Positions 13,581 through 26,397 of a DNA stretch of 64,000 nt are shown in pieces. Each line of letters starts with the position of its first letter. The stretch's first letter is position 1. The stretch is taken from the NCBI GenBank assembly GCA_023055505.1, contig JALIRH010000001.1, positions 14,197,967 through 14,261,966 on the forward strand, given 5' to 3'. The position numbers were made by a program, and so were the translations under genes. The notes under the pieces are model-generated. The model was not told the origin of the DNA, searched no databases, and saw only the letters and a program-made list of their open reading frames with translations. The DNA is from Callipepla californica brunnescens (Eukaryota; Chordata; Aves; Galliformes; Odontophoridae).

Positions 13581-15520
13581 GAATGTAGAATGTAATCTTT
13601 AACTTTGAACTTCCAAGTTTAGGCTTGCTTCATTCTTTAATATTAAAGGCTGACTCTGCATTAATTATACAAAACTACTGCTAATAAATATATTAGCTCC
13701 TCAGAAGTGGTTAGCATTTAAGTGCAATATTTTCAAAATGAGTATGTTTCATAAAAGTGCAGCTGTAAAGTCACTGAAGTGTTCTTTTACACAGTTAACC
13801 TGATGTATTAAAAATCCTGGCCATGAGCTGGCATCAGCAATCACATTTCCCACCTGTCCAGCAGTGTTCAAACCTCAGGTTTTGTTCAAAATATATTTTC
13901 TGTTTTTAACTAACCAAAAGTCCACCATAAATTGTTTCCCTTACAATTTTCATGGGACAGTTAATCCAGATCTGGAATTTTGGGGCTGAGTTTCAACACA
14001 GCCAGAGTAATATAATAAAAAAAATTAGATGGACTACAGCACAAGTAATACCCTCATATTTTTGTAAAATTGGCTAATATCAATCACTGCGTAAACCACT
14101 CCTGCCTGTTAATGCTTAGCATTTTCCAGTGTCTGTAAAAAGAGAACTCACATGTTTCTTTGTAAAGCCAAAGAAAAATTGGCTCCTCAAAGATAACATA
14201 TTCAGTATTTTTACACTCTCCAGTTACTTTAAATCAAAGTATTAACTGTGCTTCTCTTCTTACATTTGCTGTGTTAATATGTTGTTTCTTTTTTCCCCAA
14301 AAAAATCTTTCACTCTGTTATTTTTATATGATTATATAAACATGCTCAAGAAATGCAATTTCACAAGCTTTTAGCTGAACTGATTTCTTTGAGACTGGGA
14401 TCATATATAGACTTAAATTTTCTGGATCGGATAATGAAAACTAAACATAGCACACCCACATGTTGTTTTTCAAAGGGAGGAAGAATGCCATTCGTTTCAC
14501 TGCCTGGTCTTAGGTGATTTAATAGTCATTTGAGGTCCCATGTCTGAGAAGAAAAAGCTCAGATCTTTCAGAATCACTTTCTTGGAACCTTCCTTTCTTC
14601 TTGTGTTAACATTACTTTATATGAATGAGTTATAAGCTTTAATTCCTGTAGTAGGTAGGCACTCATTGTTCAGAAAGTTTGTGGGCAGAATAAGTAAAAT
14701 TTGCTTTGTGAGCTCCCTGTGGGAACCAAATGACAGACTCTTCTCCACAATAGCTGGCATGATATTACCCACTGCCTGGGACAACAATTTTCATCCTTTC
14801 CTTTTATGTCTTTGCCCCTTCCTCAGAAATCTTGCCCAATCTGTAGCAAAGTGGCTTTCATCTTTGACTCTTGATCCTAAAGCAGTTGAGAATAAATGCC
14901 GTTAAAGAGTTTAGCAGGGTGTCCTGCAGAATTAGGTCCTTTAAGATAGGGTCATCCTGGAGGAGATGAGGGAATTTTCCACCTCCACAGGAGAGAAGAA
15001 GTTAGGCAGGAATTTGACAAATGTTGACATCTACATCTGTGGAAGTCCTCTTTGGCTGCCTTTATAGTCAGTGGAGGGAAACTGGCACTTCTGGGGTGCA
15101 ATTAATGTCATCCTTAGGAACAAGTCTAATAAAAGTCAGATGCATTCTACTCTTTCATTGCCTGCTGGGACAAGTTCAGATTAATTCAGATCCCACCTGA
15201 ATTTAGATGGATGATTGCCACCCTTAAAGTCATATAGTCTGCCTTAAATTTACAAGCATAAGCACAGACTTCTGAAGTTATCACAGATGCAAGAATTATT
15301 ATTTTGCATATAAATAATATTGTGGTCACCCAAAATGCAGCCTTTAATGATAGAAGTATTAGTAAATATATTCTCACATATCTTGCCCCCCTTGGGTAAC
15401 TTGGGCTGAATCAGTCATAAAAACAGTGTCTAATCAGAAGCACAGGGGTTATTACATTATACGTAGCATAGCACGGGGGTCTGGGTAAAAGAACTTGTTG
15501 GAAAAAAATAAAATGAATTT
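13581..15520. other. AT-rich non-coding sequence, no gene
   Basis: Nothing recognisable as gene or transposon. The open frame at 14666-14905 (79 codons, plus) has no family resemblance. Region 14905-15060 is somewhat G-rich but has no CpG cluster. Confidence 0.55.
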
Positions 15521-15550
15521 AAAAAGAAAGAAAGAAAGAAAGAAAGAAAG
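15521..15550 (+). repeat. (GAAA)n microsatellite
   Basis: About seven near-perfect GAAA units in a row on the plus strand following an A-rich leader. It is a typical slippage-prone tetranucleotide repeat and probably length-variable between individuals. Confidence 0.95.
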
Positions 15551-15711
15551 ATGAGCTCCCTTAATCATATTCGTAGTTTCTTATAATCATCACTGCTGTA
15601 GCACAGTCTAACTTGTTTGTTTTAGAAATAACCGTGGTTTGCACATAAGAAAAATATATTAAGTATTCTAAAAATGATTCCTTTTCTTCTCTGCATGGCG
15701 GAGAGTCAGGG

Positions 15712-15828
15712 GTCAAATTCTCAACTGCTGTAATCCCCACTGGAGTTATTCTCATTCATTATTGAAATGGGCTTGATCCTGGGCTCACGTAAACTGGAGT
15801 AGCACCACTGAAGTCAGTGGAAATGTGT
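15712..15828. repeat. Old interspersed repeat, MITE-like, family not named
   Basis: The stretch contains GGTCAAATTCTC, ACTGGAGTTATTCTC, GCTTGATCCTGGGCTCACG, AACTGGAGTAGCACC and ACTGAAGTCAGTGG. These blocks resemble an ancient amniote interspersed repeat whose copies carry 'ccaaattctgctctcagttacac' type ends and a central 'attgaagtcaatggagtta' type core. The copy is heavily diverged and its boundaries are approximate. The family resemblance is from memory of motif style, not from a database search. Confidence 0.4.
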
Positions 15829-18800
15829 TGATTTTTTTAGTAGATGAAAACCTGGTCCTTGAGACGCAGTAATTTTAACTACAGTGAGTGTTACGAGCCA
15901 AATAATTTTCAGTATTTAGCACTGTCTGTCTTTTTCTTTACCAGTCTGTATTATCACCATTCAATGTGCCTAAAAAGAAAAATCCCAGCAGTAGTGTTGT
16001 GAGTGGCAAAGCAACAGCGTCAGTGACTTGTTTCATTCTTTGCCCAAAATGATTTATATACTACTCTGAGAGTGATGTTTTTTCCATACGAAACATCTAT
16101 TCTGTTGTTTAGGAATAGCAGCAGATTCTGTGACACAATTTTTTTGCCTTTTTTAACCATAAGAGGCACTACTGTGTGCATATCTTCTTAGTGGAATAAT
16201 GCATTGGTGCAGAGGAGCACTAAATCAAATGATAAATTGAGTGTAACATCGATTATGTTAGCTATGCATAGAAATATATACATTTGATGGTCATTATGAC
16301 ACGTGAATGTTCAAGACAAAAAGTGAAAAATACATTTCGAGCTCTGTATATGTGAAAAACTGACAATGATCTGTAATTTGCGTCTAGCACTAAATTCTAT
16401 GAATCTGCCAGTGTTTTCAGCATTGAAAGCCTGATTCTAAATGGAAAGGTCATTATCATTATTAAGTTTTATAAGAAAATCAGTACGTGTACTAGTATCT
16501 ATTTAATAACTGAGACATCATGAATGTCAGACTTAACACACTTTGCTGGGTGCTAATAACTCTTTAAGTGTACCCTTGACTCGAGTCGAAGGCAGTATTG
16601 GAATTTTTATATTATCTGAACTGCCTGCTAGCATTTAAAAGTACTTCCATAATAGCCAGGTAAAAATGTAGTGACTTCACACAACTTTACCTAATTTTGC
16701 TCCTGCTTCAAAGGTTAAGCTAAACTCCTTGCAGCCCCCTTTTATATGAACTTGTTGTGCAGGCAGTTGATCACAATGAACCAGCCCTATTGCTCTCTCA
16801 ATTTTACTGGGATATGTTGTGCTTCCTGAAAAATGTATATGTCAGTAATGACAACCAAATGAAGTTTTCGTACCCAAAATAAGTATATGGCAAAACAACA
16901 TTTGCATCATTGTCAAAATTGCTTTTCAAATTGTCTTGGTGAACAGTTGCTGTCTAAATATAAAAAGTGTATTTTTTAAACTTTTGTAATTCCTGTATTA
17001 TATCATCTCTAAATTGAGTCCAGTGATAATTTGATGCACCTTGTTTCTTTTTCTATCATATATTTAAATTAAAAATTGGAAGATGTAGTTTCTATTAATG
17101 AGTTTTGTAGGGGTCTTTTGTAGGGGTCTAGTATTATGTCCCTAGGAGAGTTTCTTACTTGATATGAAGTCCTCATAAGAGGCACTTGTGCACTTGATTA
17201 ATTCATGAATGGTGTCGAGGGCTGCGTATTTGCACAATCCTTGTTAAATAATGGAAGTCTGCTATTTCTCTGTAAAATGTGTTGCAAATTGTGATGACCA
17301 TTTTGTGTACCTAATAACACAACTCTACAAGTCCCAAATTTTCCAAATATTCCCATCTATGCAACATCCATATAGTGTGCTAAAGTACAAGATTGGCAAC
17401 ATACATATGGGTTCCAAAGTAAAACAGGCAAAGACAATATTCAGTTGGCTGAGAAAATGAAATCAGCAAAAGCTCATGACTAACCAAAAATATCAGAAAG
17501 TTTCAAACCACTGAAGAGATCTTTTAGCAGCTAATATAATTTTGATATTTTTCTGTGCCAGATATGATACTATGAATGTATCTGTAGAATTTAATTCAAA
17601 CTTTGGAATGGGGAGCTTGATTGTCATAAATGTCAGTGAAGGTTCCAATTGTCTTTCCTGTGTGTCAAAATGTAAATCTACTGGAAGAAGCACGAGTGAA
17701 TAGAAATCTTTTTTTCTTTAAAGAGTCAAAACTGATAAATGGAATTGAAGTAGTTCTAACCACTTGCGTCAGAAAGCTGTCTAAATTGTAGAGGGTACAT
17801 TCAGGTGAAGTCTAAAGGATGGGCCTAACTTTGAGCTGTCTCATGAACAGCTGCATTCACTCAGATGAGACTGCTCAATTGCTCGGAGACATGTGTGAAT
17901 AAGGTACTTCACCAAATCAAGGCCATTGTGCAGGAAGAATGCAGTGTCAGTGTATAACAACCATGCTCCCCAGGAAGGAACTTTTTTGTGTGAAAAAGAA
18001 GTGTTACTACAGAGGTTGCATACCATAGGGCTGTGCGTTGTTCTTTGTTTCAGCCCGCTAGGGTGCTGTCTTTTCCCATATTATTATTCTTGCATACTCT
18101 GCAGTAATTTAACAACTTAGAAAGCTAATAGTTTTCTTTAAATTGTAGCCTGCATACCATTACTATTACTTGCAGTAGAGTGCGAAGTCTGTATGCACAC
18201 CACACATCTTATGAAGTTATTTTTTTCTTTGCAAATCGAAGACCATCAATGGAAAAATAGTTTATGACCAGTGTCTCAGAAGTACTGGATCAAGTTCAGA
18301 CTCTCAGGATGCAAAAAAGTCTTCACAACTGTTGGGTGATGCTTCTGCTTGTAACAGTAATGAGGTACCAAATACAGTAGATTGCATAAATATCAGCACA
18401 AAGACTTTAAACGGGTGCAGAGCATTGTCCCTATTGTGTCTGTTTTGCGCTACCTCCATAGCATAAAGAAACTAAATCTCCTTTGTGTAAGACTATGTAC
18501 AATGAGGTGTATCTAGTGTGACACTGACAGTTTTACACCCCCATCAGAATATAGAATTTAATAGGGGAAATAAACAAAGATGCTATTTTAGAGCTTTTTT
18601 AGAGCTATTGAAGTACAGTTCAGTTGTAAAGGCACATGTGGAAAGCTGTACTATGGATTCCCAAAAGCAGCTTACAGCTCACTGCATGCTCGGCAGACAA
18701 ATCACCTGGTTTGTGATGTCAGGGGGCTCTAGTGTCCAGGTAGTGCAGCAGGGGCTGTGTGCCCTGACGCTTTCTTTGGTTCCTTCACTAATACCTTCTG

Positions 18801-21740
18801 ACATGGTGCCCTGGAGGGGCCTGCTGGGATGCCACAGTCTTGAATGGTCAAGCTCCAGTTTTATGAGTCACAGGACGGATTGGAGATTAAGCCCAATGTA
18901 ACAAGGTTTGCACTTAGCAAAATTAAAAGGACCTGACATCCCACTTAGCTGCTTTCACAGAGAAAATGTGAAATGAACACAAATTATAAACTTCTATGAC
19001 AAAAGCAAATCTATGGTCTCTACATTGACAGAATCAGGCCATGATTCTACCCTAAATTTCTATGAAAACTGGAAAGTGTGGAAATATAACACAGAATGAT
19101 TGTTTGCATTAAAGACCGGGCCTGACTTGAACACCAAGCAATCAAGAATGATGGGCAGGAGAAGGCTTCAGTGACAGTTCAGATCTGTTGCCTAGTGGAA
19201 TCAGCACATGAAGAACCACACAATGAACTCCATGTTTCTGCTGTAGAACTATAGAATTTGCTGTGTGGTCTATGTGCCAAAGAAAACTCTCACGTCCAGT
19301 GTTTCAGTGGTCTTCCGGAATTGGCTACAACCTATAGCCTAAATTGTCTGCTCTTCACTGAACATTTCAACTGATTCTTGACATGCCCTTGAAAAAGTAG
19401 TAACATCATCTCTGGTCTGGTGAATTGTTTTGCTGTAGCTAAATTTCTGATGCCTGTACTTAGGGTGCATCTAGGTTATTAAGTTAGTGTGCAGAGAAAA
19501 GATTTTCTGGTTCAAGTTTGCTTTGTATTTACACATGGAAACTTGAAGTATGCACTGCTAATACACTCAGCAGTTTTCCTCCTGGTGGAATCAAAGTAGA
19601 AACCATGTCCTCAAAGGTGCACCATTGCAAAATTCACACAAAACTCACCAACATTTAACTCACTGTATGTGCACTGTGATCCTGGGACAGAAGAATGTCC
19701 TGAATGTCGTTGGTAGTAAAGGTGTTAAGTGTGCCCAGAGTCCTAGAGCTAGAATACATGTTGCTACTTCTAAGTCTAGACCTCTCTGCATCATACCACA
19801 ATGTGGCAACATGGATATATCCATAAAGCAATTTCAAGTTCTTTGGTACTTCATTTTGCTGTGTAGTCACTGTGATGTACTGACAGCTACCATTGATAAT
19901 TACTGCAGTTGTATCACCTGTTTGCAATAAACAAGCGCTGACTCTTCAGGGCGACATTCCCTTTTTAGCCATCCTTTCCTACTCTGCTAGGCTAGACAAA
20001 TTTCCTGGCGATGAAAAGTGAGTCTAACTTTGCTCATCATCACTGGACAGTCACTAATTATGATGGATTAGTCTCAAACTCCATTAATATTTTATAAGTG
20101 ACTAAGTGAGCAAGACAACGTGGCAATGTTAACTTTAGTGAATAGTGTGGAACAAAAGAAGCACATCTCCAGAATAAAATTAGCTGATGCTGAGGACATA
20201 AATTTGTCATATAGAATGTGTATACATGTGTATTTTTTATTTCAGATTATCCCTAGTTTGATCCTATGCACTAAATGCTCATTTGTGGTTGGAGAACATT
20301 ATGTATGCTCCTGGAAGAGTGTTGGAATACTGCATAAAACTATATATAGTCTTTGAAGGTGCCCCAAGGAGCACAGTGGTAACTAGAATTTTTCCCAATA
20401 GAAATTTTATTATCATTGCCAGCACCGATCTTGATGTGGATGAGAATAGTTGGATTAGGCCATCTGCAAATGCACATTGCTCCTTTTTCCATAGTTCTGA
20501 GCCCTGTGGGGTACGGCAGGCTCAGCACAAGTGAACAACCGGAATTTGGACTAGTGGAAGATTATGAACTAGAGACTTCGGTAATGTAAATGGCAGCAGA
20601 TAAATGGAATAATAGCCTCAAAATTTTATCCTCTCAGACAGCATCCCCACTTATGTCAGATCAAGTGTTTTGACAATACTAAAACCTGGAAGAAAATAAG
20701 CTGAGGGAGTGAATGTTAAGCCAAGTATTTAAAGAAGAATCTTACATCTTTCCACCCTCATTTTTCTCTCCCACTGAATGTTCCCTATTTTAGCCTGTTT
20801 TTGGCAACTCACAGTTATCAGTTCTGTATTACAAAAAATTTAACCCAGTGTGAGTGATAATCCATCCCAAAATTCACATTTTTTTTCTCCACAAATTAAA
20901 GAAATAGAAATGTCCATATGTCTGTATGTCTCAAAGCATAACCACCGAATAGGATTAATTAGATAAACACTGAGTATTTTCAGGAGAGTATTCAATTTCG
21001 AGGACAAAGCAAGAGAGACAACAGTGCAATGGGAAAATTCTTGACTTTCCTAGAGTCAGTGAGAGCTTTCAGAAGAGCTAGGACTTCATCCAGTATGTTT
21101 TGTTTTTCTTCAGATGTCAGTTACCTGAACACTGCATTGTGGTCAGAGAAGTGTACACTGAATGGCTGAAACAGTTAACAAAATCAATAAATGTGGGAAA
21201 AGTAGATGAAAACATAAACCAGACTGAGATATTTTTTCCAGACCAAGATTTTTAAGTCTTCTGTATTTTGTCATTTGTTAAACCACAAATAGTTATAAAC
21301 AGAGCTGCAGTTCAGAGAGTCTTTGTTTCTAACATAAACAAGGTATAGGGCATAGCTCTGTATGTTAGCCAAACATGACTATAAGTCACAAAAATGATAT
21401 ATATGTATAAAAGAAGTGTCAGACTCTAATTGAAAAATTGTATTTGGGCATGAATAAATATAAGGAACTCACTTAACTCCAGAAATGCAGTGAGTGTTTG
21501 AAAGAAAATAATCCATATTAACACATGCATTATACTTTAAATGTGAAATTAATTTAGTTCAATATACTTAAACTCAGAAACTGGAAGAGTTTGTCTCATT
21601 AAGGTATCACTATTCATACCAAAGTTTGTCTGCCCTTGTAAAGAGAACTCATACAATGCTGAACATCTGCAACTTTCCACTTAACTAGACCTAGAAGGAG
21701 AACTGAATTAAATGTAAAGCATACACACACGCCCACTCAA
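15829..21740. other. AT-rich non-coding sequence, no gene
   Basis: No coding exon or transposon is recognised. A perfect 13 bp tandem duplication TTTTGTAGGGGTC occupies 17103-17115 and 17116-17128. TTTTAGAGCT is directly repeated near 18588-18609. Region 18640-18905 is GC-richer and carries a 127-codon open frame (18518-18901, plus) without recognisable domains. A good acceptor (T-rich tract then TTTCAG) ends near 20245 upstream of open frames at 20120-20534, but no protein family is evident. Confidence 0.5.
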
Positions 21741-22281
21741 TGCTGCTCCGAAAGTAATGCCTCCTATTTTCTTATGTTGGCCTATGATGTCAGAAAGGGA
21801 TAGTATAACAGTAGAGGCTAAACCTTCTCACCAATGTTCCATTACATTTTGTTGTTGTGTGACACATGGATAGTCAGACAAAATGGAGTCTGATATGGAA
21901 GAATACATGGAACAAAGGTACGACATTGAATTCCTCCATGTGCAAAAAAATGGCACTCACTGACATTCGTTGATACTTTCTGAATGTTTGCGGAGACCAA
22001 ACAGTGGATCCAAGCACAGCAAAGTGATGGGTGACATGTTTTAACAGTGGTGACAGTGACGTGAAAGGCAAGCCACATTCTCTGGATGGACATGCATAGC
22101 TGTCAAACTACAAAATGAAGAGCTCTTTGATCAGCTCATCTGTGCAAATCAACTAATGCTGATGACTACGTTAAAAAATAGTTTTGTAGCTGAGAATTTT
22201 CTCCGTCTAATGTTATTGCTCTCTGTATACGTGTTGTAGTTTCCAAATAAATAAATAGAAGGCATTACTTTTGGAGTGACC
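21741..22281 (+). mobile_element. Galluhop-type mariner, internally deleted copy
   Basis: The ends form terminal inverted repeats: CTGCTCCGAAAGTAATGCCT at 21744-21763, and the complementary TAGAAGGCATTACTTTTGGA ending near 22275. They are the chicken Galluhop/Mariner1 termini with a few mismatches. Between them lies a ruined transposase on the plus strand. A frame from about 21950 gives DI, then LNV.GDQTVD (GDQTVD at 21992-22009), an ST..W motif and SGDSD, interrupted by stops. The sequence then passes to the 3' part, with AATGCTGATGACTACGTTAA near 22155-22174, as in the transposase C-terminal coding region. Mariners are usually about 1.3 kb; this copy is 541 bp, so the catalytic middle is missing and it cannot move by itself. 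I could not fix the TA target duplication with certainty. Confidence 0.9.
21950..22090 (+). pseudogene. Mariner transposase N-terminal remnant
   Basis: Read in the frame starting at the ATG of 21950, the product has an N-terminal DNA-binding-region signature (DI....LNV.GDQTVD..ST...W followed by SGDSD) broken by at least two in-frame stops. The DDD catalytic core is absent because the element jumps from this part to its 3' terminus. It lies wholly inside the mariner copy. It is a molecular fossil with no expected function. Confidence 0.75.
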
Positions 22282-22530
22282 TACACATATTTAAAAAGAC
22301 TAGCTTTGCACAGCCATTAGTAGGAATCATATTTTCATCTAAACTGGCCATATTCCATAGTTATGAAGGCACATCATAAAAACCCATATCTGTAAAGAAC
22401 AAATTTGAATACAATTTTTTCACTTTATTTCTTTTTTTCTAAATCAATATCATCTGAACATCATGAACACTTACTTTCAAGTCACTATTTTAAATTCTTT
22501 TACAAATTGTTATTTAGTTCTAAAGAGAGT
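22282..22530. other. AT-rich flank, nothing recognised
   Basis: A short AT-rich spacer between the mariner and the next candidate regulatory block, with a run of T at 22431-22438. No gene, repeat or motif cluster is visible. Confidence 0.6.
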
Positions 22531-23400
22531 TAAAAGCCTCAGAAAGCCATATTGGCCCACAAGTGACTAAGCTCACTCAGCTGCACGCTGGGTCACGGCA
22601 GTCACTGCAGTAAACAATGCTCCAAACTTCCAAAGCCTGCAGAGGTCAGTATAGCAACATCAACAAGAAATTATATAGCTTCATGCAATAGATGAGCAGT
22701 CACCAATATTTATTTTTAAAACACAAAAATGATGTATCATTCTGGCTGTTACCATAACAGTGGAACTACTATGTCATTTGTTTACTCCTGCAAACATCAT
22801 ATCCTACTGCTTATGCTAAATGTTTTAAATAGATATTTTTGCATTTGCATTTGTTGATTATAAAAGGGTTAAATATATTTTCCCTGAGGGTGTCTGAGAA
22901 AAGCTGTTGGATGTACATGATGGAAAACTTTAGCTCACTCTTCAAAAGCTGTCTTCCCCATGTTGCCCTGTCAATGACCTCTGCTGTGACATTGAAGGAA
23001 TACCCTCTGTGTGGGTGAGAAGTAATCTGCTTCAATAGCTCTTCTGCCCCAGACATGTATAAAAAAGAGACTGTAAACATATACCTTGCATTTACTTTGG
23101 CGCTGTCTGAGCTGACACCATCAAAGTCACCTAGAGCAGAACTTTTCTACGACTGTGACAAACTAGACCAGGACGAATGATCCAAACTGTAAATGTAAAA
23201 CTCCTAGCTCAGTGCAAATAAATCTTCAGGACTGAAAGGAAATGACAGATAAATAGTGCTAATCACAGCCCCTTGAACGCTGCTGCATTAGTTGTATTTA
23301 CCCTATTGGCCAGCTTTTCGTGACCTGCCTGCTCATGGCACTAAAAAGTGGTTACATTAGTGTTTCACTGCACATTCTCAATCATATATTAAATAATAAG
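22531..23400. promoter_or_regulatory. Candidate conserved regulatory block (POU/MEIS cores)
   Basis: This longer block contains the perfect POU octamer ATTTGCAT at 22843-22850, a TGACAGAT MEIS/TGIF half-site at 23243-23250, a nearby CTAATCA core, and an inverted CCAAT box (ATTGG, 23305-23309). Its first part (22560-22640) and last part (23255-23345) hold scattered CpGs. A minus-strand open frame (22811-23080, 89 codons) shows no family resemblance. I infer one or more enhancers; the insertion of a mariner just upstream (21741-22281) marks an apparent limit of constraint. Confidence 0.33.
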
Positions 23401-23808
23401 TGGATGTTCAGAAATTACCCTGGAGCCTGCAGAGAAAGATTTTGAGAGGGACAAAGTGGGTTTAGACATTTGTGGTTTGCTTCCTTCAAAGCCCTCCTTT
23501 TAGGTAAGCAAATCAGGTACACGATATACAACCCTTGAATTGTTGCCCCTTCCCTCAGAAAGATAGTTTTAAATAAAATAATTTTCTTCCAGAAATCTGA
23601 AAATGTTCAAGGTCAGCTTTTTCTCTCATCCATACACAGTGTGAATTCCTGTCTCTGCTGCCTACCACCACATTATTTAGTAAAGCAGACACTAAGGTGT
23701 TGAAATGGTTCAGCTTTCCCTGTAGACATTCCTATAATACAGTTTCTCAAAAGAAAGTATGGATTACTCAAAATTGACTAACTTTAGTAAAAAGATCTGA
23801 AGCAGTGA
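23401..23808. other. Non-coding sequence, nothing recognised
   Basis: Unique-looking AT-rich DNA. A double donor-like GTAAGC/GTACAC lies near 23503-23522 but no acceptor partner is convincing. Confidence 0.55.
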
Positions 23809-23864
23809 GACCATCTAGAATAAGAGTGATGGGTCAGATCATCTAGAATAAGAGTGATGGGTCA
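23809..23864 (+). repeat. Tandem duplication, 2 x 28 bp
   Basis: Unit 1 is 23809-23836 and unit 2 is 23837-23864. They begin GACCATCTAGAA and GATCATCTAGAA and share the rest, so they differ at one base only. The near identity means a recent duplication by slippage or unequal exchange. No protein or known motif is involved. Confidence 0.95.
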
Positions 23865-26263
23865 GACACTCTGCTACTTCTATTTACACATCTCTACTTG
23901 AACCTAAGGAAAATTGCACACAGATCTGTGGAAGTGGGAGGAATACATTTGAACTTTCTTGACCTTAAGAGACTCATTCTTCCCTTCAGCTGTGAAGTAC
24001 ACATACATATATCCATGCATATGTACAGTTACACAGAAATTATATAATACTGGTGCCTGCCATCAGTATAAGTTGGCTAAGTAAAATGATAAATGACAAA
24101 ACACAATGCTGTCTCTGCAAGTTGAAATTCTACTAGGAAAGATTCATGAAATTAGCTGTTGCCTTCAGAATTCAGTTACAGCATTCTGTTACATGAGAAA
24201 GACTTTGGTTTTGGTATCCTAAGTGTCAGGAAGATTTAATGCAGCCTCATCAATTCTCAATCAAAAAACTAGCCTTTTGAAGCTGATAAGAGCCAGTTGT
24301 AAGAAATTTAATGGGTGGGAGGAAGGTCACAGAGAAAAAGTTTAAACATATATTAAATCCCAACTTCTACTGAAATGGCTTGTTGCCCATAGCAGCACTA
24401 GCATGACACTGAATCAAGTACTTGCTTCATGCAGTTCCTGAAAAGCTGAATCTAAGGATCTCATCATCTGCCACACTTATAATTATCTGCCTGAGAAAGA
24501 CAAAGAAATGCACTTTGCAACCTACCTCCTGAAGATAGAGTGTTTTCCTTTTGATCCATATATTTTTAAGGTAATTGTATTTTTCTACTTAAAGAAGAGA
24601 CAAGAATGTGTAAATTATGTTAGTACTTTTTTTTTTTTTTAAGCAAGCAGATATTCATATAAGCCAATATATTGAAAAAGTAGAAGAAGCTTAAGTGGAC
24701 CAAGTCATAAAAAATGTTTTCAAATATCATGTGATGAAGGTGAAGTAAAAAGAATAAACTTTCCTAAAATAATCACAAACTAGATTTCTCTTTGCCATTC
24801 TCTTCATGCATGGTGGATTTCAGACTAGCTAAAGCAGAACCATAGATGAGGGAATTTCAGTCTGAACCTGCAATATAGTCCAGTGACTTGAAATTCAAAG
24901 TAGTAGTTACACAGTTAAAGGTGCACAGACTAGAGCTGGTGATATAGATCTTATCCTCCCAGTTTTATTCATTTCTTTCCCCCCATGCAAAATGGATACA
25001 GAGAAGAGACGACAATCATCTGAGCAGAAGTGTTTTGTCCTCAGTTTGCACAGTCATGCATGACTGTTCCTGACTCTAATTAGTTAAATTCAATCCTGTA
25101 AAACAAATGAGACTTAAAACATTTCTGATTTCAGGTTTGGAATAACTGTGTAAGGGGACCATCAAAACCTCATTTCCCTATTCATCATCATCACTGTATT
25201 TTTCACACCATCAGTGGCTTACACCATACATGAAAGGACTAATAATTCCTTTCAGAGTTTGTTTTTCAGGTCTTTTCCAGTCCCTAAATATTATCAATAA
25301 TACTGTAATTTTTAGGTCAGTCTTTCAGTAGCCCCTTATCTCTTCTCTGAAGCTTGGGATTAATTGGAGAGGGGAAAGAATTCTCTAGAAAATCTGCATC
25401 CCTGTGAGTGCATCTTTATTTCATTTAGAACAAAGTGTATTTGCTTAGTCAACAATGAAAGATGGAACTGTCAGTAAACCAAGTCTGGGACAGGTGCATT
25501 TAAATGTTTTCAGGAAATATTAGTTCCACCATGTCGGTGGCTGAATTCAATAGTCGAAAATGCCAAACAGCAGAAAAATACTAAACTGAATCTGTCCTGA
25601 TGGAGTCTGTAGCAGAAGTCCCATTAGCTCCAGAAGATCTGTAAATAGGATCAAAGTACATTTTCTCCACCTCCCTGGAAGCGTCTTCTATAGCAGACAA
25701 ATAAAATCATACTCAGTATACACTCTTACCTCTTCCCCATGCTTGCCAAAATAATTTCTTCACACCCCTCCCCACTTTTAAGAGAGGCATGAGAAACTGC
25801 AAACAAAGCAAAGTGACTAAAATGACCAGTGGATTCAGTGGTTGCTGGTAATATGCCCAATAGTCAAATACATTCAGTATTTCTCAGTCTGTACACAAAT
25901 TCCAGTGTGACCCCAGTGACATTTATGGCTAACTACTCGCACAGCATGTCCATGCATCTATCCATATGTGTAGCACCCTAGGCCACAAAGAAGATATCAT
26001 CAGTCTACATATCACAGAAAAGATGTACATCTGCTTCTTGCACTATACAGAAGATCTACTCGTTATATATAATTAGAAAATTTATTTTTACCCCGTTCTT
26101 CTAATTTGTTGGATTTTTTTTCTTCGCTTTTAAAATTCCTTATTGGCTTTAATTAACTTCTCTCTTAAGTCACAAACCAGGTGAAATTAGAGCTTTTTTT
26201 TTATGTTTAAAGAAATGTAGTTGTATTTTTTCAAACTTTTTTTAAGCCAGGCTTTATTCCCTG
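23865..26263. other. AT-rich non-coding sequence, no gene
   Basis: No gene or named transposon. TACATA/TATCCA-rich sequence lies at 23999-24030 and a T-run at 24629-24642. Nothing else departs from background. Confidence 0.55.
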
Positions 26264-26347
26264 AGGCCAAATCCTGCCTCTTACACATGAGAGTAGTTCT
26301 GTGCACTTCAGTGAGGAAGCTTTCCAGAGGAAGGTAGGTTTTGGCCC
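26264..26347. repeat. Short palindromic MITE-like element
   Basis: The ends are imperfect inverted repeats: AGGCCAAATCCTGCCT at 26264-26279 and AGGTAGGTTTTGGCCC at 26332-26347, whose complement agrees at 13 of 16 positions. Between them is ACACATGAGAGTAGTTCTGT and CTTCAGTGA, matching the style of an ancient amniote palindromic repeat that also seems to be present at 15712-15828. Total length is 84 bp, with no coding capacity. The family name is not assigned. Confidence 0.5.
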
Positions 26348-26397
26348 TAATGGGATGTACCAAAGCTCTTCTAAATATAGATGTAAGATATATGAGA

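Noticed and set aside
18518..18901. 127-codon ORF in a GC-richer stretch
   Set aside because: No recognisable domain, no splice or promoter context. Higher GC lowers stop frequency and explains the length.
21842..22093. 83- and 65-codon minus-strand ORFs
   Set aside because: Antisense to the mariner transposase remnant.
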